Source: Microbacteriaceae bacterium VKM Ac-2855 (GTDB taxonomy: Bacteria > Actinomycetota > Actinomycetes > Actinomycetales > Microbacteriaceae). From it: a DNA stretch of 64,000 bases. The notes beneath the pieces were generated by a model. That model worked only from the letters and a program-made list of their open reading frames with translations. It was not told the DNA's origin and did no database searches. The first letter of the stretch is position 1, and every line of letters begins with the position of its first letter. Location: positions 1 through 64,000 of the forward strand of contig JABMLG010000007.1 of NCBI GenBank assembly GCA_013204985.1, written 5' to 3'. The translations under genes and the position numbers were made by a program. Shown in pieces: positions 25,848 to 33,947 of the stretch.

Positions 25848-27293
25848 GTGATCGAGCTGGATGGGAATGCTGGAGTGCGCGACATCGCCGCGCTCTCCGA
25901 CCGTCGGGACACTGTGTCCCTCGCCCCGGGAGTGCTCCTGGGTATCGCTGATGCGGCACGTGCCGCCTCGGACATCGCGGAACACTCGCCCGTTTACGGA
26001 CGCTCGACCGGGGTGGGCGCCAACCGCACCACCGTGGTGTCGGCCGATGCCGACCACGCTCTTCGACTCCTCCGCAGCCATGCCGTCGATGCCGGCCCGA
26101 CTCTGCCCGAGCGCGCAGTTCGAGCGATGCTCGCAGTGCGTCTCAATCAACTCTGCATCCCCGGCTCCGGTATCGCGCCGGAGGTCCTCATCGGGCTCCT
26201 ACGTATGCTCCAGACCGATGCCCTACCGGAAGTGCGGATGTTCGGTTCGGTCGGAACAGGTGACATCGGCGCGCTCGCGGGCACGGCTCTCGCGCTGCTC
26301 GGTGAGCGGCCCGTTGCGCGCTCGTTGCCTCCGACGGCTCCGTGGGGCGCTGAGAGTGCGCTCGCCTTCGTGAGTAGCGCCGCGCTTTCGATCGGTCGAG
26401 CCTGCCTCATCGTCGACGAGCTCGAGCAGTTGGAGCGCGCAGCCCGCGTCATTTTCACTCTCAGTTCGGTCGCGCTCGGCGCCGATCCCGGCGCGGTCTC
26501 CGCACGGGCCGCGACTGCTTCGACGATTCGAGGAGCGTCAGAGGTCTCGGAGGCTGTTCGAGCTCTCCTGACAGGCGTGTCCGACCCGATTCTGCTCGCC
26601 GCGCGCGTTCAGGACCCCTACGGTCTTCGTGTCTTCCCTCAAACGCAGGGCGGCCTCGTCGACGCTCTCGGAGCATTCGTCGAACGAACCGGCGCGCTCG
26701 TGCGCGCCGGCCAGGAGAATCCGCTCTTCGACGTGGACGCACGACTGGTCATGCACCACGGGGCCTTCTTCCAATCGGGCCTTGCGCACGCAGCGGAAGC
26801 CGCATCGCTCGCCCTCGCCGGCGCGACTGCCACCACTCTGTCGCGGATCCGTCTCCTGAACGACCCCGAGTACACCGACCTGCGACCGTTCCTCGCGGCA
26901 GGAGCGGTCGGCTCCTCCGGCTTGATGATGGTCGAGTACGTCGCCGCCTCCGCGATCGCGGAGATCCGATCCGCCGCCCAACCCGCATCTCTGGGTACGG
27001 TTTCGCTCTCGCGCGGCACGGAAGACGACGCCCCATTCACTCCCCAATCGATCACGCAACTCGAACGCGCCCTCCCTGCCTACCGCGTCCTGCTCTCGTG
27101 CGAAGTCGTCGGTGCCGCGCGAGCGTTGCGGCAGCGCGAGCGACACCTCGGACACTCCGGCGCGCTCGGGCGGGCTGTGTCGATGGTGGCATCCTTGCCA
27201 GCCGCCGATGTCGACCGGGACCTGCGCGCAGACCTCGACTCGGCGGCGGCTCTGCTCGGCGATCTCGCCACTCTGATCCCCTCCGACGGATGA
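25848..27293 (+). CDS. MIO-less aromatic-amino-acid-lyase homologue, candidate trimethylhistidine (hercynine/ergothioneine-type) lyase
   Basis: Encodes 481 residues from GTG 25848, preceded by AGGAGG. The fold is that of histidine ammonia-lyase: VYGRSTGVG with Tyr50, QDPYGLRVFPQTQGG, QENPLFD, GSSGLMMVEY and a late TEDD. The loop that should read GSVGASGDL reads GSVGTGDI at 133-140, one residue shorter and without the internal serine, so the MIO electrophile cannot form. MIO-less relatives that eliminate trimethylamine from ergothioneine (ergothionases) are known. Next to a betaine-type importer, hutD and hutU/I/F, this suggests elimination of trimethylamine from histidine betaine to give urocanate. 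An inactive paralogue or another amine substrate remain alternatives. Confidence 0.7.
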   Translation: MIELDGNAGVRDIAALSDRRDTVSLAPGVLLGIADAARAASDIAEHSPVYGRSTGVGANRTTVVSADADHALRLLRSHAVDAGPTLPERAVRAMLAVRLNQLCIPGSGIAPEVLIGLLRMLQTDALPEVRMFGSVGTGDIGALAGTALALLGERPVARSLPPTAPWGAESALAFVSSAALSIGRACLIVDELEQLERAARVIFTLSSVALGADPGAVSARAATASTIRGASEVSEAVRALLTGVSDPILLAARVQDPYGLRVFPQTQGGLVDALGAFVERTGALVRAGQENPLFDVDARLVMHHGAFFQSGLAHAAEAASLALAGATATTLSRIRLLNDPEYTDLRPFLAAGAVGSSGLMMVEYVAASAIAEIRSAAQPASLGTVSLSRGTEDDAPFTPQSITQLERALPAYRVLLSCEVVGAARALRQRERHLGHSGALGRAVSMVASLPAADVDRDLRADLDSAAALLGDLATLIPSDG

Positions 27294-27826
27294 CGACCCG
27301 GTTCCTCCAGCTCGACGATCTACCCGTCGTGCGATGGGCGAATGGACTGGGGGTAACGCGCGCGGTCCTCGACGAGCCCGGCCTTCGCGTGAGCATCGCC
27401 ACCATCCACGAAGCCGCCGCCTTCTCGACCTTCGCAGGGCTCCAGCGACTCCTCGTCGTGATCGGGCCCGTCGAAATCGAACTGGACATCGACGGTCGAC
27501 CCTGCCGTCTTCATCACGGCGACGGCGCTGCATTCTCGGGCAGCGCTCGAGTTTCTGTCTCCGCAACGAGGGTTCCCACCACCGTGCTCAATGTCATCCA
27601 CGACGACCGCTGGGAGAGCGCGAATACGAGCAAGGACACTGACCGCGATGACGGCCTTTCGCTCCCTTTCCCGCTCCGAGTCGACGGCGGCGGTGATCAG
27701 TCGGTCATCGCTCTCTTCTCCCACGGCATCGCGGTACTCGAACCGATGTTGGCGAGTCCTGACGGCGATCGGCGTGCGCGCACGACTTCCGCGGAGTGGG
27801 TGCCCGCTCGCGCGCGCCGGATGTGA
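27290..27826 (+). CDS. hutD: HutD-family cupin
   Basis: Encodes 178 residues; ATG overlaps the lyase stop as ATGA. The family core WANGLGVTRAVL (usual form WKNGGGxTRE), VSIATIHEAAAFSTFAGLQRLLVVI and the double-stranded beta-helix strands with HHGDGAAFSG are present. In pseudomonads HutD accompanies hut genes and is thought to limit over-expression by sensing a pathway intermediate such as formylglutamate. Its coupling to the MIO-less lyase ties that enzyme to the hut pathway. The middle Gly of the GGG motif is Leu here. Confidence 0.78.
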   Translation: MTTRFLQLDDLPVVRWANGLGVTRAVLDEPGLRVSIATIHEAAAFSTFAGLQRLLVVIGPVEIELDIDGRPCRLHHGDGAAFSGSARVSVSATRVPTTVLNVIHDDRWESANTSKDTDRDDGLSLPFPLRVDGGGDQSVIALFSHGIAVLEPMLASPDGDRRARTTSAEWVPARARRM

Positions 27827-28060
27827 TGAGCCGCCTCGCGGCGGAGCTGCTGCACGACCTCTGCCATCTCGAGGTCGGCCTTCGCAACGCGAACGATCGC
27901 GCACTGCTGAACCATTCCACAATCCGAGGACAGGACTGGATCGAACAGTCGAGACCGGCAGACGAGCTGCACCTGGGGCGAGACGTCCGCTGGCTGACCC
28001 CTCTACGAAGCGTTGCTCCCGCGCGCCGGCGTTCGGGCCGCGCTCGAGGAGAGCGGTTGA
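27826..28060 (+). pseudogene. Abi-like protein fragment
   Basis: The frame from ATG 27826 (TGATG overlap with hutD) begins SRLAAELLHDLCHLEVGLRNA, then QDWIEQSRPADELH, which resembles the interior of Abi-type abortive-infection proteins (LHDxxHLEVxLRNAYDxxL). The protein normally has an N-terminal part before this and a longer C-terminus; here the frame changes after about 50 residues, with PLYEALLPRAG continuing in another frame to a stop near 28060. It looks like a truncated, decayed defence gene. Confidence 0.35.
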
Positions 28061-28161
28061 TCTTCTGCGCGCAGTTCGTCCATTCGATCGGCCGAGGTGG
28101 CGCTCGTCCGCGAAACGTGAGAGCGTGGAGAGCGAATCATGATTCGACTGGGGGTCTTATA

Positions 28162-28794
28162 ATGATAGTAAGGAAGAGGAGTGCGCTTATATTTGCGGCC
28201 ACACTCGCGTTAGCCTTCGCCGCACCCAACGTGGCCCACGCTGAATCCACAGAGTTATCGCCAGTGGATGACGCTACTGTCAACTCTGAATTATCCAGCT
28301 TGATCGCAAATGATCCAGAGATGACGTACGTTTCGGTTACCGAGGCGGAAGAGCAGTTCGGATTTGATCCCGCGGCCGAAAGCGTGGAGCCCGTGACGGA
28401 TATCGAGCCTGAGGTCACACCGCTGTGGTCCTGGTGGGGATGCGACTGGCACGGCCAGACAGATTATCCACACGTGACCGCGGGCGAAGCCTCGGTTCAC
28501 GGGTACTGGGTTCGAGATGGCGGAGACTGCCCTGCCACAGGAACTGTGACTGTCGAGCTGCAGGCTCTTGGATGCAGTTCCCTGGGTTGTACCTGGATCA
28601 CCCAACAAACCGACACTGTGACTGGCGTCACTCCGGGATCTGGTACAGGGCATTGGGCTACTCCGCACGCGCCCTGTGCAAACGTGAACCCTGTCGGTTG
28701 GCGCGGCCGAGTCGATACGGCGTTGACGGACTTCTACGATCCCTTTGGCTGGGATGACGGGCCGGAGCGAGACCTGAACTGTTCGCCGGCATGA
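28162..28794 (+). CDS. Secreted cysteine-rich protein of unknown function
   Basis: Encodes 210 residues from ATG 28162. A clear Sec signal peptide (MIVRKRSALIF..., hydrophobic core to residue 20) has a likely cut after AHA at residue 27. The first 85 mature residues are acidic. The rest holds seven cysteines (WWGCDW, GDCPAT, LGCSSLGCTW, APCANV, LNCSPA) and many tryptophans, suggesting a small disulfide-bonded beta domain. GC content and codon choice (ATA, TTA, AGG) differ from the flanking genes, a sign of recent acquisition. Its stop overlaps the next ORF as ATGA. I do not recognise the family. Confidence 0.65.
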   Translation: MIVRKRSALIFAATLALAFAAPNVAHAESTELSPVDDATVNSELSSLIANDPEMTYVSVTEAEEQFGFDPAAESVEPVTDIEPEVTPLWSWWGCDWHGQTDYPHVTAGEASVHGYWVRDGGDCPATGTVTVELQALGCSSLGCTWITQQTDTVTGVTPGSGTGHWATPHAPCANVNPVGWRGRVDTALTDFYDPFGWDDGPERDLNCSPA

Positions 28795-29264
28795 GTGATG
28801 CCGAGCCGGTTCGGTACGTGCCGCTTGATCCAGAAGCGGCACGTACCGAACCCGCGAAACGTGTGCCGTTCGATCTTTCGAGCCTGGCGGTAACGGGTCT
28901 AGTGATCATTTGTGAACTCGATGACCCCCGGTCCAGTAGCTCTAGACCATCCATTCACATGAAGATGACGCAGTATTTGCGGTTATCGGATGAGTCGATG
29001 ATTCGGCTGGACATGGATCGGGGGGTGTCCTCGTTCAAGCACGGCTACGCCAGGCCAGTCTCCTGGAAACGGGCTTCGGTAGACGTCATCTCTGAAGTTT
29101 TGACGCTTATCAAAGGTGATGACCCGGATCCCGGATATTTTCCTTGGGAAGAGTATGCGCAAGCCGCACGGCTTCGGGGGATCATGGTTGAGGCCGATTT
29201 CCTTCGCGACCTCCCTCACACGGTACTGTTTTCGGATGAACTCGCCAGGATATTCGAGTTCTGA
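28791..29264 (+). CDS. Hypothetical protein paired with the secreted protein
   Basis: Encodes 157 residues if translation starts at the ATG overlapping the previous stop. A shorter product of 101 residues from ATG 28959 is possible and avoids translating a strong hairpin (28808-28852). The C-terminal hundred residues look like a compact alpha/beta protein (LRLSDESMIRLDMDRG, then PVSWKRASVDVISEVLTLIKG and LRGIMVEADFL). There is no signal peptide. The overlap suggests co-expression with the secreted protein, as in effector-partner pairs, but this is speculation. Confidence 0.45.
   Translation: MSDAEPVRYVPLDPEAARTEPAKRVPFDLSSLAVTGLVIICELDDPRSSSSRPSIHMKMTQYLRLSDESMIRLDMDRGVSSFKHGYARPVSWKRASVDVISEVLTLIKGDDPDPGYFPWEEYAQAARLRGIMVEADFLRDLPHTVLFSDELARIFEF
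28808..28852 (+). terminator. 19-base perfect stem-loop
   Basis: GGTTCGGTACGTGCCGCTT pairs perfectly with AAGCGGCACGTACCGAACC across a 7-base loop (28827-28833). It begins 14 bases after the stop of the secreted-protein gene. It may be that gene's terminator even though no U tract follows, or an element attenuating the next ORF. Confidence 0.6.
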
Positions 29265-29429
29265 CCCCGGCCTCGTCTCACCTCGATCTTTCGCGGCTCT
29301 CAGCCTCGATCTTTCACTGGCCTGTCGTGGCTTCGGGATGTGGACGCTCCTTTCGCAGAATCGGACCACCAGCGCTCCATGTGATGCACGATGTCCGGTG
29401 AAGACCGGCGCGAATCTCCGCTCGCTGGA

Positions 29430-30421
29430 ACGGCTGATTCCCTTGTCTCCGCGCGGTCGGTGGTATGCAGGGTTGAGCTTCCTCGCCTCCGTGATCCCGA
29501 GAGTCCGCGCTGCACGCGCGGCCCACTGCGGGTCCGCGAGCATCGACCGCCCGGGGAGCACGGCATCCGCGTCGCCGTCGGAGATGATGCGTTCGGCCTA
29601 CGCGGCCTCGGTGATGATGCGTTCGGCCTACGCGGCCTCGGTGGTGATGCCGACCGCTGCCGTCGGCACCCCGCTCGCGCGGACGGTGCGCGATCCGGGC
29701 CCCTGGTATCCGGGCGCCGCGGCGTAGTCGATCCCCGGCATTAGCCCTCCCGAGGAGCAATCGATCAGGTCAACCCCTCGCTCGGCGAGGCGCGCGGAGA
29801 CGTCGGCGGAATCCGCGGCGGTGGAGCCACCGGGCGCCACGTCGTCGATGGAACGACGCACCAGGAGCGGCTTGGCCGCCGGCCAGTTCGCGCGCACCGC
29901 GTCGACCACCGCGATGAGCAGCCGCTTGCGCGCGGCGACAGAACCCGACCACGCGTCGTCGCGGAGACCGGTCAGAGGCGACAAGAAATCGTGCAGGAGG
30001 TAGCCGTGCGCGCCGTGGATCTCGTGGTGTCGAAACCCGCGTCGTCCGCGCGTCGCGCTGCCGATCCGAACGCGTCGATCACGGCCTCGACGGTCGTGGG
30101 CTTCGCAGCATTCGGAGCGTCGTAGCGGCCGAAGGCAACACCGGTCGCGCCGACGGTACGCCATCCGCCGGCGACGGTCGGTGCCGAGGATCCGGAGGCG
30201 GCGTCGCCGGGCAGGCCCCGGTACTTCGAGCCTGTGCGACCGGCGTGGGCGAGCTGAACCGCGATCGTCGAGCCCTCGCGGTGCACCAGCTCCGTCACCC
30301 GACGCCACGCGGCGACGTGCGTCCCGTCCCAGAGGCCCGCGTGACGAACGAGCTTGTGCCTCAGCCGCCGCTTCGCGCTCTCACCGCTTCGGAGGGACTG
30401 CGTCATCACTCTTCCGGTCAA
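29430..30421 (-). pseudogene. Old yellow enzyme (NADH:flavin oxidoreductase) pseudogene
   Basis: Pieces in different minus frames line up with one OYE-family protein. In order: GLWDGTHVAAWRRVTELVHREG and AVQLAHAGRTGSKY; after a frameshift near 30028, EIHGAHGYLLHDFLSPLTGLRDD; then ERGVDLIDCSSGG and GVPTAAVGITTEAA; and finally ERIISDGDADAVLPGRSMLADPQW. The first roughly 70 residues are absent, where the LacI gene now ends (30418). A TAC-type Tyr codon has become TAG in the TEAA-x-AERII segment, and this region is present twice. The gene is clearly dead. Intact relatives are FMN-dependent ene-reductases. Confidence 0.75.
29583..29642. repeat. Perfect 30-base tandem duplication
   Basis: Two identical 30-base units, 29583-29612 and 29613-29642, lie inside the OYE pseudogene. 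Each corresponds in frame to ten codons including the TAG nonsense codon, so the duplication arose after the stop mutation or at least carries it. Confidence 0.9.
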
Positions 30422-31467
30422 GACCGGCGGGAGGGCGTCGATGCTCGTGCCCGGCGGGACCCTTCTCGAGTCGACTCGCGTTCGACTACCCGGGTGGAGC
30501 TGACGTATTCGACGGGCGCACGGTTCGGGTCGGCCTGCTCGATCCGCGACACGAGGAGGTCGACGGCCGCTTTGGCCATCCCGGCGTGGTCGGGGTCGAT
30601 CGTGGAGAGGGAGGGGACCGAGTAGTCGCTCTCCTCGATGTTGTCGAAGCCGATCACCTTGACATCGTCCGGCACGGTAAGGCCGCGGTCCGCGAGGCCG
30701 CGGAGGGCGCCGAGGGCGACGGTGTCTGTCACGCAGAACAGACCGTCGAAGTCGATGCCGTCATCGATCGCGCGTTGCACCGCCGTGCGCGCGCTGCCGA
30801 GGGTGAAGGACTCGATCGTCAGAGAGAGGGTGGGATCGTTCTCGAGCCCTGCCTCGTCCAGCGCGCTGAGGTAGCCGTCGCGCCGGAGGCTCGACGCGCT
30901 CGGCTGCGCATCGAAGTGGTTGTCGAGCATCGCGATGCGTCGACACCCCTTGCTGATGAGGTGTCGAGTGGCCGCGACGCTGCCGTCGACATTCGCCATC
31001 GCGACATGGTCGACGGGTCCGTCGAAGATCCGCTCTCCCAGGATCACCACGGGGTAGTCCACGCGGAGCTTGTCGAGGTCGGTCGGTTCGAGCCCGACGG
31101 TGCTGAGGATCAGCCCGTCGTACATCCGGTTCCGAGACATCCGGAGGGCGTCGAGTTCTTTCTCCCGTGAGGCTCCGGTCTGCTCGATGGCGACGCTCAG
31201 CCCGTGCGAGCGGGCTTCCGCGATGATGCGGGCGGCCAGCTGCCCCCAGTAGGGCCGGTCGATCTCCGCGACGGCCAGGCCGATGGTGTAGGTGCGACCT
31301 GCGCGGAGATTCCGAGCGGCCACGTTGATGCGGTAGTCGAGTCTGTCCATCGCATCGATGACCTTGGCGCGCGTGGCGGGCCGGATGTGAGGGCGATCGT
31401 TGATGACGTTGGAGACCGTCATCGGAGAGACCCCTGCAGCGTGAGCCACGTCCCGAATGGTTGTCAC
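30418..31467 (-). CDS. LacI-family regulator of the GH43/GH29 locus
   Basis: Encodes 349 residues. Helix-turn-helix TTIRDVAHAAGVSPMTVSNVINDRP, hinge NVAARNLRAG, then the ligand-binding domain with FDGLFCVTDTVALGALRGL and KVIGFDNIEES. The C-terminal 25 residues are Arg/Ser-rich and reach into the OYE relic. It is divergent from the glycoside hydrolase operon. Two TGTATCGATACA-type palindromes in the shared 146-base gap are its probable operators, one next to its own start and one on the operon promoter, giving autoregulation plus repression. Confidence 0.9.
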   Translation of the reverse strand: MTTIRDVAHAAGVSPMTVSNVINDRPHIRPATRAKVIDAMDRLDYRINVAARNLRAGRTYTIGLAVAEIDRPYWGQLAARIIAEARSHGLSVAIEQTGASREKELDALRMSRNRMYDGLILSTVGLEPTDLDKLRVDYPVVILGERIFDGPVDHVAMANVDGSVAATRHLISKGCRRIAMLDNHFDAQPSASSLRRDGYLSALDEAGLENDPTLSLTIESFTLGSARTAVQRAIDDGIDFDGLFCVTDTVALGALRGLADRGLTVPDDVKVIGFDNIEESDYSVPSLSTIDPDHAGMAKAAVDLLVSRIEQADPNRAPVEYVSSTRVVERESTREGSRRARASTPSRRS

Positions 31468-31511
31468 GAGGCCTCCGTCTCGATCGGCGTGGACCTCACC
31501 CTAGCCCGACC

Positions 31512-31579
31512 TGTATATCGATACAAGAAAATGCTTGACAGCTCGCCGATCAGCGTCGCATCATTCCTGTATCGATACA
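31512..31579 (+). promoter_or_regulatory. Promoter bracketed by two LacI operators
   Basis: TGTATATCGATACA (31512-31525) and the perfect palindrome TGTATCGATACA (31568-31579) flank a sigma-70-like promoter with TTGACA at 31535-31540 and CATCAT at 31559-31564 (18-base spacer). The operators are 55 bases apart centre to centre, so a looping repressor could close the promoter. The downstream operator covers the expected transcription start of the GH43 operon. Confidence 0.75.
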
Positions 31580-31613
31580 CAAAACGGGCGATGAAGCCCG
31601 GGAGGAGGTTGGT

Positions 31614-32522
31614 ATGACGTCTCGCGCCAACGGCGAAGAAGCCGCACTGGCAGGGCGGCCTGTGATTCCGGGCCTGTACGCCGACCCGAACATCGTGGAA
31701 TTGGAGGGTCGGTTCTACCTCTACCCCACGACAGACGGATCGGACGGCTGGGCGGCGACCGCATTCGAAGCCTTCTCGTCGGAGGATCTCGTCACGTGGA
31801 CGTCGGAGGGGGAGATCTTCTCCGTCGCTCGTGACACGACATGGGCGCAGGGGAAGGCGTGGGCTCCCGCGGTCATCGGGCGCAACGGCCGGTACTACCT
31901 CTATTTCTCCGCGGAGGAGAACATCGGAGTCGCGGTCTCGCCCTCACCCGCCGGCCCGTTCGTCGATTCGGGCGCGCCGCTCATCGCCGCCGGCGATTTC
32001 GCGGGAACCGCAATCGATCCGTCTCTCTTCATCGACGACGACGACACTCCCTATCTGATCTGGGGGAATTCCGTCGCTCACATCGTTCGGCTGAACGAGG
32101 ACATGGTCTCTTTCGACCCGGCCTCCGAAATCGCCTGGGTGCCGACCGACTTCTGCGAGGCGGCGTGGATCCACCGCAACGGTGCCACGTATTACCTGTC
32201 GTGGTCGGAGAACGACACCCGTGATGTCGATTACCGGGTCCGCTATGCCACGTCGGATTCACTCCGGGGCCCGTGGATCGACCGCGGTGTCCTCATCGAG
32301 AAACGGCCCGAGATCGGTGTTCTCGGCACCGGACACCACTCCATCGCGCGTCTTCCCGGCGGCGACGAATGGCTTCTCGCCTACCACCGATTCGCGATCC
32401 CGGACGGAAGCGGATACCGCCGCGAGATCGCATTCGACACGTTCCATCACGGCCCCGACGGTCTGATCGCCCCGGTGATCCCGAGTTCTACCGGGCTCAC
32501 CCGACTCTCCGCCCTCCACTGA
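31614..32522 (+). CDS. Glycoside hydrolase family 43 enzyme
   Basis: Encodes 302 residues without a signal peptide, so it acts in the cytoplasm on imported oligosaccharides. The GH43 catalytic trio is seen as Asp in PGLYADPNIV (general base), Asp in TAIDPSLFIDDD (pKa modulator) and Glu in DFCEAAWIHRN (general acid); the blades of the five-bladed propeller repeat YYLYFS- and YLIWG-type strands. A strong GGGAGGAGG precedes ATG 31614. Likely beta-xylosidase, alpha-L-arabinofuranosidase or galactan-directed activity. First gene of the LacI-controlled operon. Confidence 0.88.
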   Translation: MTSRANGEEAALAGRPVIPGLYADPNIVELEGRFYLYPTTDGSDGWAATAFEAFSSEDLVTWTSEGEIFSVARDTTWAQGKAWAPAVIGRNGRYYLYFSAEENIGVAVSPSPAGPFVDSGAPLIAAGDFAGTAIDPSLFIDDDDTPYLIWGNSVAHIVRLNEDMVSFDPASEIAWVPTDFCEAAWIHRNGATYYLSWSENDTRDVDYRVRYATSDSLRGPWIDRGVLIEKRPEIGVLGTGHHSIARLPGGDEWLLAYHRFAIPDGSGYRREIAFDTFHHGPDGLIAPVIPSSTGLTRLSALH

Positions 32523-32578
32523 CCCGCATCCTTCGACCATCACTCCTCCCGCACACCTCGCACGAAAGTAGAGAAGCA

Positions 32579-33874
32579 ATGTCGCTGCTCCCTCCCGGCC
32601 TTCGCCGGTCCATCCACTCGTCGTCGACGCATCGGGCTTCGCACCGCCGGCGCTCGTTCCTGGCGGGCGTAGGGCTCGTCGCCGTCTCGTCGCTCCTGCT
32701 GACCGGGTGCTCCGCAGGCGGAGGCTCGGGTGACGCCAATACGGTGAGTTTCTTGTCGTGGGACAACGCCGCGACGATGGGGCCGATCATCGACTCCTTC
32801 GAGAAGGCGAATCCGGATATCACCGTCGAGATCTCCTACGCCCCACCGGTCGCCGAGTACATCTCGAAGCTGCAGACCCAACTCGGTTCAGGGACGGGTA
32901 CCGACGTCTTCATCATCACCGCCGAGAACAAGACGCAGTTGATGGACGGCGGATTCGTCACCGACCTGTCGGACCAGCCCTTCGCCGACGAACTCGCGGA
33001 CGCATCCAAGGCCACCTACACCCGAGATGGAGCCTTGTACGGCGCGGCGCCGGCCTCGTGGGGTGGCGGGATCCTCTACAACGTCGATCTCCTGGAACAG
33101 GTCGGCTTCACCGAGCCTCCGCAGACCTGGGACGAGTTCCTCGACCTCTGCGCGAAGCTGCAGGATGCCGGCATCACTCCGTTCTACGAGGCCGGCGACG
33201 GCCTCAGCGTCTCATTGGCGGCCCTGCTCGGGTTGAAGAATGAAGAACTCGGCGGCACGATGGACGAGGACATCTGGTCGGGCAAGACCACTTTCGCCGA
33301 CACCTGGACCGAGCCGCTGACGCAGTGGAATCGGCTCTTCGAAGAGGGCATCGAGCCGCGCACCGTCGTCGGCCTCACGCGCGACAACGTCACACAGGAG
33401 TTCGCCACCGGGAAGGTCGCCATGACCACGACCGGTTCCTGGGGCCTGGGTAGCGTCCGCTCCTCCGCGCCCGATCTGAACGTCGCGTTCATGGCCGTTC
33501 CCGGGGCATCCTCGACGTACTGGGCGGGCGCCGTGTCGCCCGGATACGCGATCAACGCGAAATCGACGCACCAGGCCGCGGCCGAGAAGCTCGTCTCGTA
33601 CCTGATCTCTCCCGACGGGATCGAGCAGTACCAGAAGGCGACCGCCTCGATCACGACGACCACCGACTACACGCCCACGCTCGACCCGGCTCTCGACACG
33701 ATGGTGCCGGCCGTGCGTGACGGGCAGTTCTACCTGCCGCAGGTCACCTGGCCCGACAACAGCGCGGCGATGGCCACCGAGGCCACCGCCCTCCTGCAGC
33801 AGATGATCCAAGGACAACTCACCCCCGAACAGGTCGCCGAAGGCATGGACAGCAAGCTGGCCTCCCTCCAGTAG
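32579..33874 (+). CDS. CUT1-type sugar-binding lipoprotein
   Basis: Encodes 431 residues from ATG 32579. A twin-arginine-like n-region (SHRRRSFLAG) leads to a lipobox LLTGC with Cys44. The mature protein is a family 1 extracellular solute-binding protein: TVSFLSWDNAATMGPIIDSFEKANPDI at the start, AWGGG-type ASWGGGILYNVDLL in the middle, and the TTGSWGLG segment. It captures oligosaccharides for the permeases at 33948 and 34925. No ATPase gene is present, so a shared MsmK/MsiK-type ATPase encoded elsewhere is assumed. Confidence 0.9.
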   Translation: MSLLPPGLRRSIHSSSTHRASHRRRSFLAGVGLVAVSSLLLTGCSAGGGSGDANTVSFLSWDNAATMGPIIDSFEKANPDITVEISYAPPVAEYISKLQTQLGSGTGTDVFIITAENKTQLMDGGFVTDLSDQPFADELADASKATYTRDGALYGAAPASWGGGILYNVDLLEQVGFTEPPQTWDEFLDLCAKLQDAGITPFYEAGDGLSVSLAALLGLKNEELGGTMDEDIWSGKTTFADTWTEPLTQWNRLFEEGIEPRTVVGLTRDNVTQEFATGKVAMTTTGSWGLGSVRSSAPDLNVAFMAVPGASSTYWAGAVSPGYAINAKSTHQAAAEKLVSYLISPDGIEQYQKATASITTTTDYTPTLDPALDTMVPAVRDGQFYLPQVTWPDNSAAMATEATALLQQMIQGQLTPEQVAEGMDSKLASLQ

Positions 33875-33884
33875 ACGAGACGAC

Positions 33885-33914
33885 CAGGGGCGACGGCCCG
33901 AACCGTCGCCCCTG
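33885..33914 (+). other. Intercistronic hairpin after the binding-protein gene
   Basis: CAGGGGCGACGG and CCGTCGCCCCTG form a perfect 12-base stem with a 6-base loop, 10 bases after the stop. In sugar importer operons such hairpins protect the upstream mRNA and allow more binding protein than permease; partial termination is also possible. Confidence 0.65.
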
Positions 33915-33947
33915 CCCATCTTCCGCATCGAAAGGACGACGTCGACG

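Noticed and set aside
29281-29320. CCTCGATCTTTC present twice within about 35 bases
   Set aside because: Short direct repeat with no associated gene or symmetry; could be chance or a footprint of decay.
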